Shown here: piece by piece, positions 41,731 through 50,319 of the stretch
Layout of the letters: each line of letters opens with the position of its first letter
How positions within the stretch are numbered: position 1 is the first letter of the stretch
Assembly (NCBI RefSeq): GCF_013391085.1
Contig: NZ_CP058334.1
Location: 558,001-622,000, forward strand
Origin: Natronomonas halophila
GTDB lineage: Archaea; Halobacteriota; Halobacteria; Halobacteriales; Haloarculaceae
Direction: 5' to 3'
DNA: 64,000 nt
Made by a program: the position numbers and the translations under genes
The notes under the pieces: model-generated
What the model was told of the DNA's origin: nothing
The model's database searches: none
Seen by the model: the letters and a program-made list of their open reading frames with translations, nothing else

Positions 41731-43302
41731 TTATTCGTCGCCGGTAGGGGCGGGGAAGGAGGGATACTCGACGAACGTCGGGAGGCCACGCGTCCCGGGC
41801 TGGCACTCCTCGCCATCACACGTGACTTCAACACCGAGACGCTTGTTCAGCAACTCAACGTCCGTGTAGGTGTAAATGCGACCATCCTCCCAGTATCGGA
41901 ACCGCGGCTCAACCGCGTATTCCTTTTCCCCGTCGCTGACCGCGAACCGGAAGTGGTTGTCCCCGTACTGGGGGTTCGAGCCGACAGCGACGAAGCCGGA
42001 GGCGCCGGGCCCGTTGCCCGACTCGTTCAACGTCGCGTCGTAGAGCACCACGGCGAGGATACCGCCGTCGTTTTCGCCGATGTACTGAACTTCCTCGTCG
42101 TAGGCCGGGTCGACTTCGTCATCGCCCGTCACCGGGTTGTACGGCGGGTCGTTGGGGTCGAAAACCTCACACTGATTCGGCGTCGCGCCGAAGACGATGG
42201 CCGCAATCGACTGCGGCGTCACGATATCCGTCGGCACGCCCGGCGGCTGGGCCTCCTGCGGCAAGTCGTCGAACCACGGCACCTGCTCGAACGGCACGTT
42301 CTCCTGAGCCCGGTCGCCCAGGTCCGTGCAGACCTCACTCGGGAACGGGCCGTCCTCTTCGCCGTCCCCACCATCATCACCGGTAGGGGCGGGGAAGGAG
42401 GGATACTCGACGAACGTCGGGAGGCCACGCGTCCCGGGCTGGCACTCCTCACCGTCACAGCTGACTTCAACACCGAGACGCTTGTTCAGCAACTCAACGT
42501 CCGTGTAGGTGTAAATACGACCGTCCTCCCAGTATCGGAACCGCGGCTCAACCGCGTATTCCTTTTCCCCATCGCTGACCGCGAACCGGAAGTGGTTGTC
42601 CCCGTACTGGGGATTCGCACCGAGAGCGACGAATCCGGAGGCACCAGGGCCGTTGCCCGACTCGTTCAGCGTCGCCTCGTAGAGGACGACACCGAGAACG
42701 CCCCCGTCGTTTTCGCCGATGTACTGGACTTCCTCGTCGTAGGCCGGGTCGACTTCGTCGTCACCAGTCACCGGGTTGTACGGCGGGTCGTTGGGGTCGA
42801 AAACCTCACACTGGTTCGGCGTCGCACCGAAGACGATGGCCGCAATCGACTGCGGCGTCACGACGTCGGTCGGCACGCCCGGCGGTTGGGCCTCCTGCGG
42901 CAGGTCATCGAACCACGGCACCTGCTCAAGCGGTACGTTCTCCTGAACCTGCTCTCCAACATCCGTACAAACCTCCTCCGGGAACGGTTCGTCCGTCGCG
43001 TTGCCCAACGGACTATCCTGGGCATCCGCCTGCGTATCGTCGGTTGCTACGTCGCTGACGGAGTCGTTGACGTCGACCTCCTCGTCGGTCGGGGATTCGA
43101 CGACATCGCCGACCGAGTCGTCGACGGAGAGATTGTCGTCGATCGATGAGTCATCCCCGATGTCGATCGAGACGTCATCGTCGTCGCCGAGTGAAATCCC
43201 ATCGTCGCCGTCGACGGCCGCGGCAGGAGCGGCCGTGAACCCGACAACCATCACGACGGCGAGAAGACAGGATATTGCTGCTCTGACGGTACTCGATTCC
43301 AT
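41731..43302 (-). CDS. Secreted acidic protein with two near-identical tandem domains
   Basis: A 523-aa protein with a Sec-type signal peptide (AAISCLLAVVMVVGFTAAPA then AAA). A Ser/Asp/Val-rich spacer (to about residue 105) follows, then two domains of about 200 aa repeated at an exact 213-codon step. Both domains share QVPWFDDLPQEAQPPGVPTD, AAIVFGATPNQCEVFDPNDP and PGTRGLPTFVEYPSFPAPTG, and four cysteines each, likely two disulfides. There is no C-terminal anchor. Function unknown. The promoter is probably the minus-strand CTTATAAAAAC near 43365. Confidence 0.75.
   Translation of the reverse strand: MESSTVRAAISCLLAVVMVVGFTAAPAAAVDGDDGISLGDDDDVSIDIGDDSSIDDNLSVDDSVGDVVESPTDEEVDVNDSVSDVATDDTQADAQDSPLGNATDEPFPEEVCTDVGEQVQENVPLEQVPWFDDLPQEAQPPGVPTDVVTPQSIAAIVFGATPNQCEVFDPNDPPYNPVTGDDEVDPAYDEEVQYIGENDGGVLGVVLYEATLNESGNGPGASGFVALGANPQYGDNHFRFAVSDGEKEYAVEPRFRYWEDGRIYTYTDVELLNKRLGVEVSCDGEECQPGTRGLPTFVEYPSFPAPTGDDGGDGEEDGPFPSEVCTDLGDRAQENVPFEQVPWFDDLPQEAQPPGVPTDIVTPQSIAAIVFGATPNQCEVFDPNDPPYNPVTGDDEVDPAYDEEVQYIGENDGGILAVVLYDATLNESGNGPGASGFVAVGSNPQYGDNHFRFAVSDGEKEYAVEPRFRYWEDGRIYTYTDVELLNKRLGVEVTCDGEECQPGTRGLPTFVEYPSFPAPTGDE
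41739..42981 (-). repeat. Tandem duplication, 639-bp step, inside the secreted-protein gene
   Basis: DNA of unit 1 (about 42378-42981) and unit 2 (about 41739-42342) is nearly identical over some 600 bp: for example CCGGTAGGGGCGGGGAAGGA starts at both 41741 and 42380. The few changes are mostly silent or conservative, so the duplication is recent or kept uniform by gene conversion. Confidence 0.8.
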
Positions 43303-43536
43303 TTCTGATTCCTTCTTGCTCGTTTCCCTGTATCACACTTGTGCCCGGCATATACGGGAGTTTTTATAAGCCAGTCAAAAGACGGGTTTCACGCCATGGA
43401 GCGCCCGATGTCCGACGCTTCCACGGAAGCAGTCGCGCAGCGATAGTGCCACGTTGAAGAATGACGGACGGCGGGCTATTCCGAAAGGTTCAATTACTTC
43501 ACCGGGGTATGAATGAGTGCAGGCAAGCACCAGCGT

Positions 43537-43611
43537 GGGTTCGTGGTCTAGGCTGGTTATGACACCTCCTTGACATGGAGGAGGCCGGCAGTTCAAATCT
43601 GCCCGAACCCA
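43537..43611 (+). tRNA. tRNA-Val (GAC), element attachment site
   Basis: Acceptor arms GGGTTCG and CGAACCC pair, with discriminator A at 43611. Anticodon stem CCTCC/GGAGG encloses TTGACAT, anticodon GAC for valine. The T-arm is GGCAGTTCAAATCTGCC. Length 75 nt, no intron, CCA not encoded. The 234-base gap before it holds the promoter of the secreted protein and an AATTACT TATA-like box near 43490, and nothing else I recognise. The integrated element starts directly after the tRNA. Confidence 0.95.
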
Positions 43612-43679
43612 CTCCCTTATTGCGTTTCTACCTCCTATCAGAGGTACTTAACTCAACCCTCTATAGCGGGAGGTGCGGC

Positions 43680-43817
43680 ATGAGCCGCCCCCAGACCAAC
43701 ACCGCCGACAGCCGCGCGGCCGTCGGCGACCACCCGGTCTGTGACTACTGCGGCGGTTACATCGTCACCGACGGGCAGGACTGTCCTGCCCTCGACGACG
43801 GGAGGTGTTTCCCGTGA
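43680..43817 (+). CDS. Zinc-finger microprotein, 45 aa
   Basis: A short protein with four cysteines spaced as a zinc knuckle: HPVCDYCGGYIVTDGQDCPA then LDDGRC. The start ATG has a strong Shine-Dalgarno site GGAGGTG (43669-43675). First gene of the element's plus-strand operon; its stop overlaps the next GTG start. Function unknown. Confidence 0.65.
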   Translation: MSRPQTNTADSRAAVGDHPVCDYCGGYIVTDGQDCPALDDGRCFP

Positions 43818-44293
43818 GCGCCGACAGCGCCCAGCAGGACCTCGAGGCCACACCCGAGGACCTCCCCGACGTCGGCGTTCGCTCCCGGAAACAGTACTCC
43901 AAGAAGATCCACCGCCGACGCGACGCCGCCGAGGACCCACGACCTGCCTGTCGCGAGCACCACCGAGGGGACCGCTTCAAAACCTGCCATCCGCAAACGC
44001 TTCTCGCGTTCGCGCGCTGGAGTCTCTGCGGGAACCCCGAATGCTTCGGCGAAGATGACGGCGTCGATCGTGGCGATGGCACGATAGCCGACGGCGGAAA
44101 ACCAGTCGAACACTACCTCGACAGCGCTGGGGACCAGCTCGAGACAGCACTCGAGAAAAGCGAAGACGACTGGCAGCGAGAAGCCATCGCCGAACTTCGA
44201 GAGGATCTTGCAGCACTACAGGGATTCGAACGAGACCCGTCAGCTGCCGCTTTCACTGACGCCGGTAACGGGGAGGTGTTCCGTGGCCCATGA
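43814..44293 (+). CDS. Element protein of unknown function, 159 aa
   Basis: It starts at GTG 43814, overlapping the previous stop, with GGAGGTG seven bases upstream. The N-terminal half is basic and contains RKQYSKKIHRRRDAAED and a His/Cys-rich stretch (CREHHRGDRFKTC, LCGNPECFGEDD) that may bind zinc. The C-terminal half is a charged helix (SAGDQLETALEKSEDDWQRE). This fits a small DNA-binding or adaptor protein, but I recognise no family. Confidence 0.6.
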   Translation: MSADSAQQDLEATPEDLPDVGVRSRKQYSKKIHRRRDAAEDPRPACREHHRGDRFKTCHPQTLLAFARWSLCGNPECFGEDDGVDRGDGTIADGGKPVEHYLDSAGDQLETALEKSEDDWQREAIAELREDLAALQGFERDPSAAAFTDAGNGEVFRGP

Positions 44294-44478
44294 CCGACAG
44301 CGAGATCGGTCAATCTGCGGACGGCATTGAGCAAATAAAGTTCGACCTGATTAGAGCGAACAACGCCACAGACCCGAAGGTAGACGAGTCGCCTAAGTAC
44401 GGCTTGATTCACGGACTGCGTGGGATAGTTCGGTACTTCGACTCGGATACTGACCGATCCGAAGGAGGTGAGCGCTGA
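44290..44478 (+). CDS. Small element protein, 62 aa
   Basis: Starts MTDSEIGQSADGIEQIKFDL, overlapping the previous gene as ATGA and preceded by GGAGGTG (44272-44278). No motif is visible; it is mixed acidic/basic and soluble. Coupling on both sides (it overlaps the next start by one base) supports that it is translated. Confidence 0.55.
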   Translation: MTDSEIGQSADGIEQIKFDLIRANNATDPKVDESPKYGLIHGLRGIVRYFDSDTDRSEGGER

Positions 44479-44993
44479 TGTCGCTCGCCAAGCCGAAGGG
44501 GCCGCTCACCGAGATCGGCGAGTCCCCGAGCGATCACGAGTGCGAGCATCCCTCGCCCTGCCCGCACGACCCCGTCGTCCGGGTTCCGCATCCGAACCAA
44601 CTCGGCGCCACGGGCATCACGCTCTGCCCGTTCCACCTCGCCATCTGGATCGACGAACGCGCCGACGCCGTCGACCCCGACATCGAAGCCCTCGCCGCTG
44701 ACGACGCGCTCCTCGAGCTTGAAGACCTCCCACCCTGGACTCGCCACGCCGGCCAGGAATGGAGCCGGCTCGGCATCGACCACCACGGCCAGGGCCACCT
44801 CTACCGCGAAGTCAGCAGCGAGGACACCGCCCGCGTCATCCTCGTCGACGCCGACCTCGAAGTCCAGGACGTCAAGCGCGTCCCCGGCGAGCGCGACCTC
44901 GGCGACTGGATTCGCTACGTCCGCCGGAAACGCGGCTGGATGCGCCTCGACCCCGACGCGCGCGCCGCGCACGAAGGAGGTGACGGCCTGTGA
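44478..44993 (+). CDS. Element protein with Cys/His cluster, 171 aa
   Basis: The N-terminal third has Cys and His in a zinc-like arrangement (HECEHPSPCPHDP, TGITLCPFHLAIWIDE). The rest (EDLPPWTRHAGQEW, VILVDADLEVQDVKRVPGER, WIRYVRRKRGWMRLDPD) looks like a small mixed domain. A perfect Shine-Dalgarno GGAGGTGA (44464-44471) precedes the ATG. Function unknown; its place just before the HerA-like gene suggests a partner role. Confidence 0.6.
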   Translation: MSLAKPKGPLTEIGESPSDHECEHPSPCPHDPVVRVPHPNQLGATGITLCPFHLAIWIDERADAVDPDIEALAADDALLELEDLPPWTRHAGQEWSRLGIDHHGQGHLYREVSSEDTARVILVDADLEVQDVKRVPGERDLGDWIRYVRRKRGWMRLDPDARAAHEGGDGL

Positions 44994-46759
44994 GCGACGA
45001 CAGTGTCGTTACGCTGGGTGAGGTCGAATTCGACCCTGTTGACATCCAGGACTTCCGCCTCAGCGTCGAAGGCACCTCGGGAACTGGAAAGTCCAACACC
45101 CTCGCCGTCATCCTCGAGGACCTCGCCGACGTCCCCATCCCGACGCTTATCGTCGAACGACTGGGTGCACTCACACCAGTCCGCCTCGTCGACGAACGGA
45201 TCACCGTCGTCGGCGCTCGCGACGAGGAGGGAATCGACCTCGCAGTCGCCATCGAGGATCTCGACAAAATTGGTGAATGGGTCCTCGACCGCGGGATGAA
45301 GATCCTCGTCGACATCTCAACCTACGCCGACTACGAAGCCGAAAAAAGCCGCATTCACCTCGCCGCGGCGAAGGCTCTCCAATCCCTCAACGACCGTGCA
45401 CACGAGAAGTACCGCTCCAGCGGTCGGACCAAATCGCTGCTGGTTCTCGACGAGGCGCACATGCTCGCGCCGAAGGACTCGGCGCCCCAACCGGAACTCG
45501 ACGACTACGTAAAGCGCTGCCGCGGGCAGATCATCAAAGCCGCCACCGAGGGCGGCAACAAGGGAATTTCAGCCATCGTCGGATACCAGCGCCGCGCTTT
45601 CCTGCACAACGGCGTCATCCAGCTGTGTCAGGACTTCATCTCACACAAGCCAGGTGACGAGGATCTCGGCCGGACTGCCGACGCGCTTCGCTGCTCCGAA
45701 GAACAACTCGATTCCCTGGAGACAGGTGAGATTCTCGCCCGTGGTCAGTCCATCACCGATGGCGACCTCGTCGGACCGACCGAGGTAAGAAAGCGGACGT
45801 CGCCAGACCCTCGCGAGGAGACCTTCGAGATCCCGGAGACCCCCGACGAAATCGCGGACGTCCTCAAGGACATCCAAGAGGAAGTCGAAGAGGAAGCCGA
45901 GCGGCGTTCTGAGCGGGAAGACGAACTGGAGCGGTTACGCGAGAAGAATGAAGCTCTTGAGGAAGAAAACGAGGAGCTTCGACAGGAACTCGAGGACACC
46001 GACCGCCTCGCGTCTGCGCTGGAAAACCTTGGGTCGAACGGTGGCGGCGCTGTCCAAGATGTTGGTGAAGGCGTCGCCGACTTGCAGGAGCGCGTAGACG
46101 AACTAAAAGCGAAACGTGACGCACTCGAGGCCGACCTCGAGGACGCCAGAGCAGAAGCCGAAGCTGCTCGCGAAGAGCGCGACGAACTGGAAGACCAGTT
46201 GGCTGATGTCGAAGCGGAACTGCAGGAACTCCGCGCCGCTTTCGACGGTGCGGCCGAAGACGTCGCGAGTCTCGTCGAAACCTTCGACGTCGAAGTCGAC
46301 TTCGAGCAACCGACGACATCGCCCGAGACACATTCATCGGTCGACGCGTCGACGGAGCATACTGCTGGTAGTGGAGGCGTCCAAGACGACATCCTCGCTG
46401 ACTTCGTTCAGGATGCGGTCGACCGCCTCGTCGAGAAGACCGCCTCACTCTCCGAGCAGGAGAAGAAGCTCCTGAAATTCATCGAGGCACGCGGCAAAAC
46501 GCTCGACAGCCAGAAGGCGTGGGCACAGGCCGCTCTCGGGCTCGACGGCAACCCGAACTCGACGCACTACAACTGGATGTCGGACCTCATCGACGCCGGG
46601 TTCGTTCGAAAGAACAACAACGGGAGCATCGCCCCGAATGTTCGGGGCCTTGTCAAGAACGAACTCGCTGATTACGACGTCAACGAGGAGACCGTCGAGG
46701 AAACCTACGAAGCGGTTCTCGCCCAACTCGCGCAGCGGAACGAGGGTGGCGAACGTTGA
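44990..46759 (+). CDS. HerA-like ATPase with coiled coil and C-terminal winged helix
   Basis: A 589-aa protein. The ATPase region (residues about 1-275) has Walker A SVEGTSGTGKSNTLAVILED and Walker B KSLLVLDEAHMLAPKDSAPQ, with a later AIVGYQRRAFLHNGVIQLCQ typical of HerA/DUF87 ATPases. The usual N-terminal HAS barrel is missing. A coiled coil of about 130 residues follows (EEEAERRSEREDELERLREK onwards). The last 100 residues include a winged helix (LDSQKAWAQAALGLDGNPNS). GTG 44990 has GGAGGTGA upstream. Likely hexameric DNA translocase; role in the element unknown. Confidence 0.82.
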   Translation: MSDDSVVTLGEVEFDPVDIQDFRLSVEGTSGTGKSNTLAVILEDLADVPIPTLIVERLGALTPVRLVDERITVVGARDEEGIDLAVAIEDLDKIGEWVLDRGMKILVDISTYADYEAEKSRIHLAAAKALQSLNDRAHEKYRSSGRTKSLLVLDEAHMLAPKDSAPQPELDDYVKRCRGQIIKAATEGGNKGISAIVGYQRRAFLHNGVIQLCQDFISHKPGDEDLGRTADALRCSEEQLDSLETGEILARGQSITDGDLVGPTEVRKRTSPDPREETFEIPETPDEIADVLKDIQEEVEEEAERRSEREDELERLREKNEALEEENEELRQELEDTDRLASALENLGSNGGGAVQDVGEGVADLQERVDELKAKRDALEADLEDARAEAEAAREERDELEDQLADVEAELQELRAAFDGAAEDVASLVETFDVEVDFEQPTTSPETHSSVDASTEHTAGSGGVQDDILADFVQDAVDRLVEKTASLSEQEKKLLKFIEARGKTLDSQKAWAQAALGLDGNPNSTHYNWMSDLIDAGFVRKNNNGSIAPNVRGLVKNELADYDVNEETVEETYEAVLAQLAQRNEGGER

Positions 46760-46887
46760 GCCTCCGACTCGGGGACTGCGGCGAGTGCGGCAATCTCGTC
46801 TGGACCACCGACGATTACGAACTCTGGACCGGCGATTCGACTGTCGTTCACGCTAACTGCGGTGGGGAGGCGATGCTCGATGAGTGA
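46756..46887 (+). CDS. Zinc-finger microprotein, 43 aa
   Basis: TTG start overlapping the HerA-like stop (TTGA), reading SLRLGDCGECGNLVWTTDDY then ELWTGDSTVVHANCGG. Three cysteines and one His (CxxC...HxxC) form a likely zinc site. Its stop overlaps the next gene's start. Tiny, but bounded by perfect overlaps on both sides, so I think it is real. Confidence 0.55.
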   Translation: MSLRLGDCGECGNLVWTTDDYELWTGDSTVVHANCGGEAMLDE

Positions 46888-47350
46888 AGCCGAACTCGAG
46901 AACGAAGAGGTCGGTCTCCTCGTTGAGCAGGAAGCCTGCAATCGGTGGCACCTCGATCACGACGCCAACAACGGCGACGACCCGAGGCACTACGATGCCA
47001 CCGCCACCACCGATACACCCGTCACCGGCATCGTAGCCGGCGCCCTCGTCGAGGTAAAGGGCTGCGCCGAGTGGATCTCCGACGGCTCCGCGCGGCGCCG
47101 AGGCCGTTGGTGGTTTTCAAAATCCAATCACGACGCGCTGCTCGATGAGGGCGGCTACTACGCCCTCGGCGTCTACGACTCCGACGAAGTCGAAGTCCAC
47201 CGAGTCGTCCTGATCAACGCCCGTGCCGTCGACGGCATCCTCGCCGACCGATGGAGTACCTGCGGGAAGCAACACCATTCGAAGGAATCGGCTCAACTCC
47301 CCTGGCCTGAGGTTCTTCACAGCGGCCTCGACGTGGGGGTGAGCGACTGA
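46880..47350 (+). CDS. PD-(D/E)XK nuclease-like protein, 156 aa
   Basis: A small protein with a candidate nuclease core: an Asp-containing segment TATTDTPVTGIVAGALVEVK, where the E-V-K matches the (D/E)xK motif, followed by RGRWWFSKSNHDALLDEGGY and YYALGVYDSDEVEVHRVVLI, strand-helix-strand as in Holliday-junction resolvase/restriction folds. I infer a DNA nuclease; the family is not certain. Starts at ATG 46880 within the preceding microprotein gene. Confidence 0.6.
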   Translation: MSEAELENEEVGLLVEQEACNRWHLDHDANNGDDPRHYDATATTDTPVTGIVAGALVEVKGCAEWISDGSARRRGRWWFSKSNHDALLDEGGYYALGVYDSDEVEVHRVVLINARAVDGILADRWSTCGKQHHSKESAQLPWPEVLHSGLDVGVSD

Positions 47351-47520
47351 TGGCGGTTCGTGTCGAATGCCGGTACTGTACAACGGAATTCGTTCCACAT
47401 CCCGAGTTTGCAGACCACCAAGACACCTGCAGGCTCAACCCGATTAATCGACCCCACATAATCGGTACCGCCAACGCACCAGGTATCGACGTTTCCCTCT
47501 CTGAACGGGGTGAGGGGTGA
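47350..47520 (+). CDS. C2HC zinc-finger microprotein, 56 aa
   Basis: It starts MAVRVECRYCTTEFVPHPEF and continues ADHQDTC: a C-x2-C-x12-H-x3-C finger, much like the one at residues 75-95 of the large protein encoded at 47852. The ATG shares a base with the previous stop, and the stop shares a base with the next ATG. The Gly/Ser C-terminal tail looks unstructured. Probably a DNA- or protein-binding finger. Confidence 0.6.
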   Translation: MAVRVECRYCTTEFVPHPEFADHQDTCRLNPINRPHIIGTANAPGIDVSLSERGEG

Positions 47521-47855
47521 TGGCCTCCGCAAAGGCCCCGTCTCTCGACCATGAAACCGCCCATAACGTCCTCGCTTCTGCCGCCAACAGCCGGCAGGCA
47601 TCGAAAATCATCGACGTCCGCTCCTCGAGCGTGCTCGTCGCCGAGCGCGACAGTGGTATCGCCGTCATCATCGCCGGCTGTGACCGCGGCCTCCACGCCA
47701 TCTGGGCGCGCCAAGGCACCTACTGCGACGATCGCCACATCGGGCTGACACCGCTCGTCGGCGCCGTCGATGCCGCCGACCGAATCGAAGTCGACCAGAA
47801 CCCGTCGAGCGAGACCCGTCGCATCACCTACTGCGAGGAGCGTGATGCCGAATGA
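47520..47855 (+). CDS. Element protein of unknown function, 111 aa
   Basis: A small globular protein (TAHNVLASAANSRQASKIID, VLVAERDSGIAVIIAGCDRG, YCDDRHIGLTPLVGAVDAAD). Alternating strands and helices suggest a single alpha/beta domain; no motif is recognised. It starts at the ATG sharing a base with the preceding stop and overlaps the next gene as ATGA. Confidence 0.6.
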   Translation: MASAKAPSLDHETAHNVLASAANSRQASKIIDVRSSSVLVAERDSGIAVIIAGCDRGLHAIWARQGTYCDDRHIGLTPLVGAVDAADRIEVDQNPSSETRRITYCEERDAE

Positions 47856-49996
47856 CCGACCGGCATCACGCCGGCGACGACAAAGACATCCCCGGCCTCG
47901 AGGACGTCAACGACACCGACGACCCCGAGCAAGCAGACGAAATCCTCGAAGGCCTCCTCGGGCCCGACGCCGGCGACCGCGACGACGTCCCGACCAGCGC
48001 CGGCGACGATCAGGAAGAGAACGACGAGTCACGCGCTACTCGCGACGAGACACCGACCGGCAAGTGGGCCTGCCGGTTCTGCCGGGAAACACGCCGCTAC
48101 GCCGACCCCGACGAGCATCACGATGCCTGCCGCGAATCCGCTCTCCATTGGGAGGAGCTCGAAAGTGAAGCCGACTCCCAACCCGAAGACGAACCCGACC
48201 TCCCGACGCCAGAAGACCGAGCGGGCGCCGAAGAGATGGGTGAAACGCCGGAGGAACAGCACACCTATCTCGTCGATACCGCCTGGCACGAGTTCCGCGC
48301 CTACCTCAAGTTCGAACGCCACGGCCTCGACCCCTACTACGCGCTCCACTCGCTGATGCGTCGGACCGACTGGCACGACGGGGCGCCCACGCGCGAAATC
48401 GAGTACATGGACACGACGTTCACCGTCGAATTCACCTATCGCGAGACCGACGCCGAGGAGAAGCGCTACGAGCCCTGGTCGAACCCCGACTTCCAGATTC
48501 AGCGCCCGCGCGAGTTCCACCTCCAGGTCGACGGCCCCGGCGATCTCCGAAAGGCCAGCTTCCATATCCGCCCGCGCTGGCCCGGCATCCAACTCCAAGA
48601 CGGCACCGACGTCAACAACCCCCGGCAGATGACCGGCGTCGACGTCGACGCCGAAGGGTCGAACCTCGAGCCCGGCGCCTACCCCGAACTCCTCGACAAG
48701 GCCATGCAGGCCTTCGGCGTCAACGGCGGCAGCGACTACAGCCGGAAGCGGTACCTCTCACCGCCGAACGTCGCCCCCTGGAGCGTCGTCGTCGACGGAG
48801 AACTCTACGTCCGCATCAACGAGCGCTGGAGCGGCCGCATCATCGGCATCAAGGGCCCGCTTGAGCGGATGACCTACCTGCTCGCCGACGAGCGCAGCGG
48901 CTACCGTAAGCGCGTCGCCGACGACACCAAACGCGAAGGCTACTACCACACGACCACGCTCGGCTCCATGCGCTGCCGTCGTCTTCTCGACGGCCACCAG
49001 CTGGGCAAGGAGATCAAGCACTACCACGTCAAGAACCCCGACTCACTCGACGAGGATGACCCGCTCCGACAGCCGAAGGTCGGTGTCTCTCTCCAGCGCC
49101 GCATCTCGGATACGACCGTCTACTGGGATGCCGGTGCCCTCGAGGACGACGCCCGCGCTGCTGACGACGCCGTCGGCCTCAACGATATGGAGCGCGAACT
49201 CGACGAAGTCCTCCTGAACGTCCTCCGCTGGGCCGACATCCCCACTCGGCCGGATGCCCAGGTCTTCGTCGAGGACAACGTCTTCAAGCCCGACCTGAAC
49301 CGTCGCGAACGACGTCTCGTCCCCGATCCGCTCCCGGTGATCGAGAACAAGCAGGAGCACATGGTTACGCGCGCGCTCAACAAGATGACCGACTTGGAGC
49401 GCAGCGACACCGACGCCCAGGTCGTCACCGAACTGCTCGCCGACGGCGGCCCGCAAACACCGAAAGGCCTCGCCAAACGCACCGGGAAGACCTACGAAAC
49501 CATTCTCCGGAGCCTCCAGCGACTCGACGACGTCGTCGAACACAACTACGACGAAGTGAAGTTGAAGAGCCAGCACGTCGCCCAGCAACTCGCCGAGCGC
49601 GCCGGCAAGCTCCTGGAGGACTTCGGCTGGGTCACCGAGGAGATCGACCGCCTCGGCGACCAGCTCGCGAACGCCGTCGAAGGCCTCTCCCGACAGGACT
49701 CCGCCTTCGAGCAATGGGCCGAACGCTACCTCGAAGGTATCGACGACCTCGACGACGACCCTCGCATCATCCTCCGGTTCGGCTACCGGCCGAAGGACAT
49801 GGAGGAAGCCCGCGAAATCCTTCAGGACGGCCTGATGGCCCTTCGCGACGCCCTCGGCGAGAACGCCGCCGACTCGTCGCGGCTCGTTCGCTGGGGCCAG
49901 CCGAAGATGCAGCTGCGAGACGGCACACCGATGGCGTGGGGTACGGGGGTAACTCTCCTCGACATCCTGAACGGTTCCCGCAGCGCTGTCTCCTGA
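47852..49996 (+). CDS. Large element protein with zinc finger and winged helix, 714 aa
   Basis: An acidic N-terminal linker (residues 1-65) leads to a finger WACRFCRETRRYADPDEHHD then AC. A central region (about 130-460) has mixed alpha/beta character (YLKFERHGLDPYYALHSLMR, YLSPPNVAPWSVVVDGELYV). A winged helix follows (ADGGPQTPKGLAKRTGKTYE; about 520-570), then a helical C-terminus. I recognise no polymerase or helicase motif. As the last and largest gene of the operon it is my candidate for the element's replication initiator or main DNA-binding protein; this is inference. Confidence 0.65.
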   Translation: MTDRHHAGDDKDIPGLEDVNDTDDPEQADEILEGLLGPDAGDRDDVPTSAGDDQEENDESRATRDETPTGKWACRFCRETRRYADPDEHHDACRESALHWEELESEADSQPEDEPDLPTPEDRAGAEEMGETPEEQHTYLVDTAWHEFRAYLKFERHGLDPYYALHSLMRRTDWHDGAPTREIEYMDTTFTVEFTYRETDAEEKRYEPWSNPDFQIQRPREFHLQVDGPGDLRKASFHIRPRWPGIQLQDGTDVNNPRQMTGVDVDAEGSNLEPGAYPELLDKAMQAFGVNGGSDYSRKRYLSPPNVAPWSVVVDGELYVRINERWSGRIIGIKGPLERMTYLLADERSGYRKRVADDTKREGYYHTTTLGSMRCRRLLDGHQLGKEIKHYHVKNPDSLDEDDPLRQPKVGVSLQRRISDTTVYWDAGALEDDARAADDAVGLNDMERELDEVLLNVLRWADIPTRPDAQVFVEDNVFKPDLNRRERRLVPDPLPVIENKQEHMVTRALNKMTDLERSDTDAQVVTELLADGGPQTPKGLAKRTGKTYETILRSLQRLDDVVEHNYDEVKLKSQHVAQQLAERAGKLLEDFGWVTEEIDRLGDQLANAVEGLSRQDSAFEQWAERYLEGIDDLDDDPRIILRFGYRPKDMEEAREILQDGLMALRDALGENAADSSRLVRWGQPKMQLRDGTPMAWGTGVTLLDILNGSRSAVS

Positions 49997-50319
49997 CCAC
50001 CCGACTGGATAGAGGCATCACTCTCCCGGCGTTTTAGAGGCGGCAACAGTTTCCTGCTTTTATTCCTGAAGGTTATTTGCGAGTTACTTACCACCAGCTG
50101 ACCGCTCCCCTCGATCAGCGGCGGCGCTTCGAAAATCGGTGGGGGGGCCCCTAATTCCCGTTTAGGAGGTGTGCCTAAGGGCACATCCAAAAGGACACCT
50201 CCGGGCCTTCGGCCCTCCGGTACCGCACCACCAACCGCAAAAGAACAACCGCACGGTACTTTAATGAATCTTGTAGGCTCCAACAAGAGTTTTCCTTCCA
50301 CTCATCTATTTGCCTGAAT
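49997..50319. other. 323-base gap with nested hairpins, boundary to AT-rich cargo
   Basis: After the large protein comes an AT-richer stretch, then nested inverted repeats: GGAGGTGT (50165-50172) with ACACCTCC (50191-50198), enclosing TGTGCC/GGGCACA, then GGGCC-TTC-GGCCC, then GGTACCG and CGGTAC arms near 50220-50260. It could be a terminator for the operon, an accessory origin of the element, or a recombination boundary. No gene is visible. Base composition falls sharply to the right of about 50260. Confidence 0.45.

Noticed and set aside
43375-43596. 73-codon minus-strand open frame over tRNA-Val
   Set aside because: Its N-terminal part is antisense to the tRNA gene and it has no coding character.
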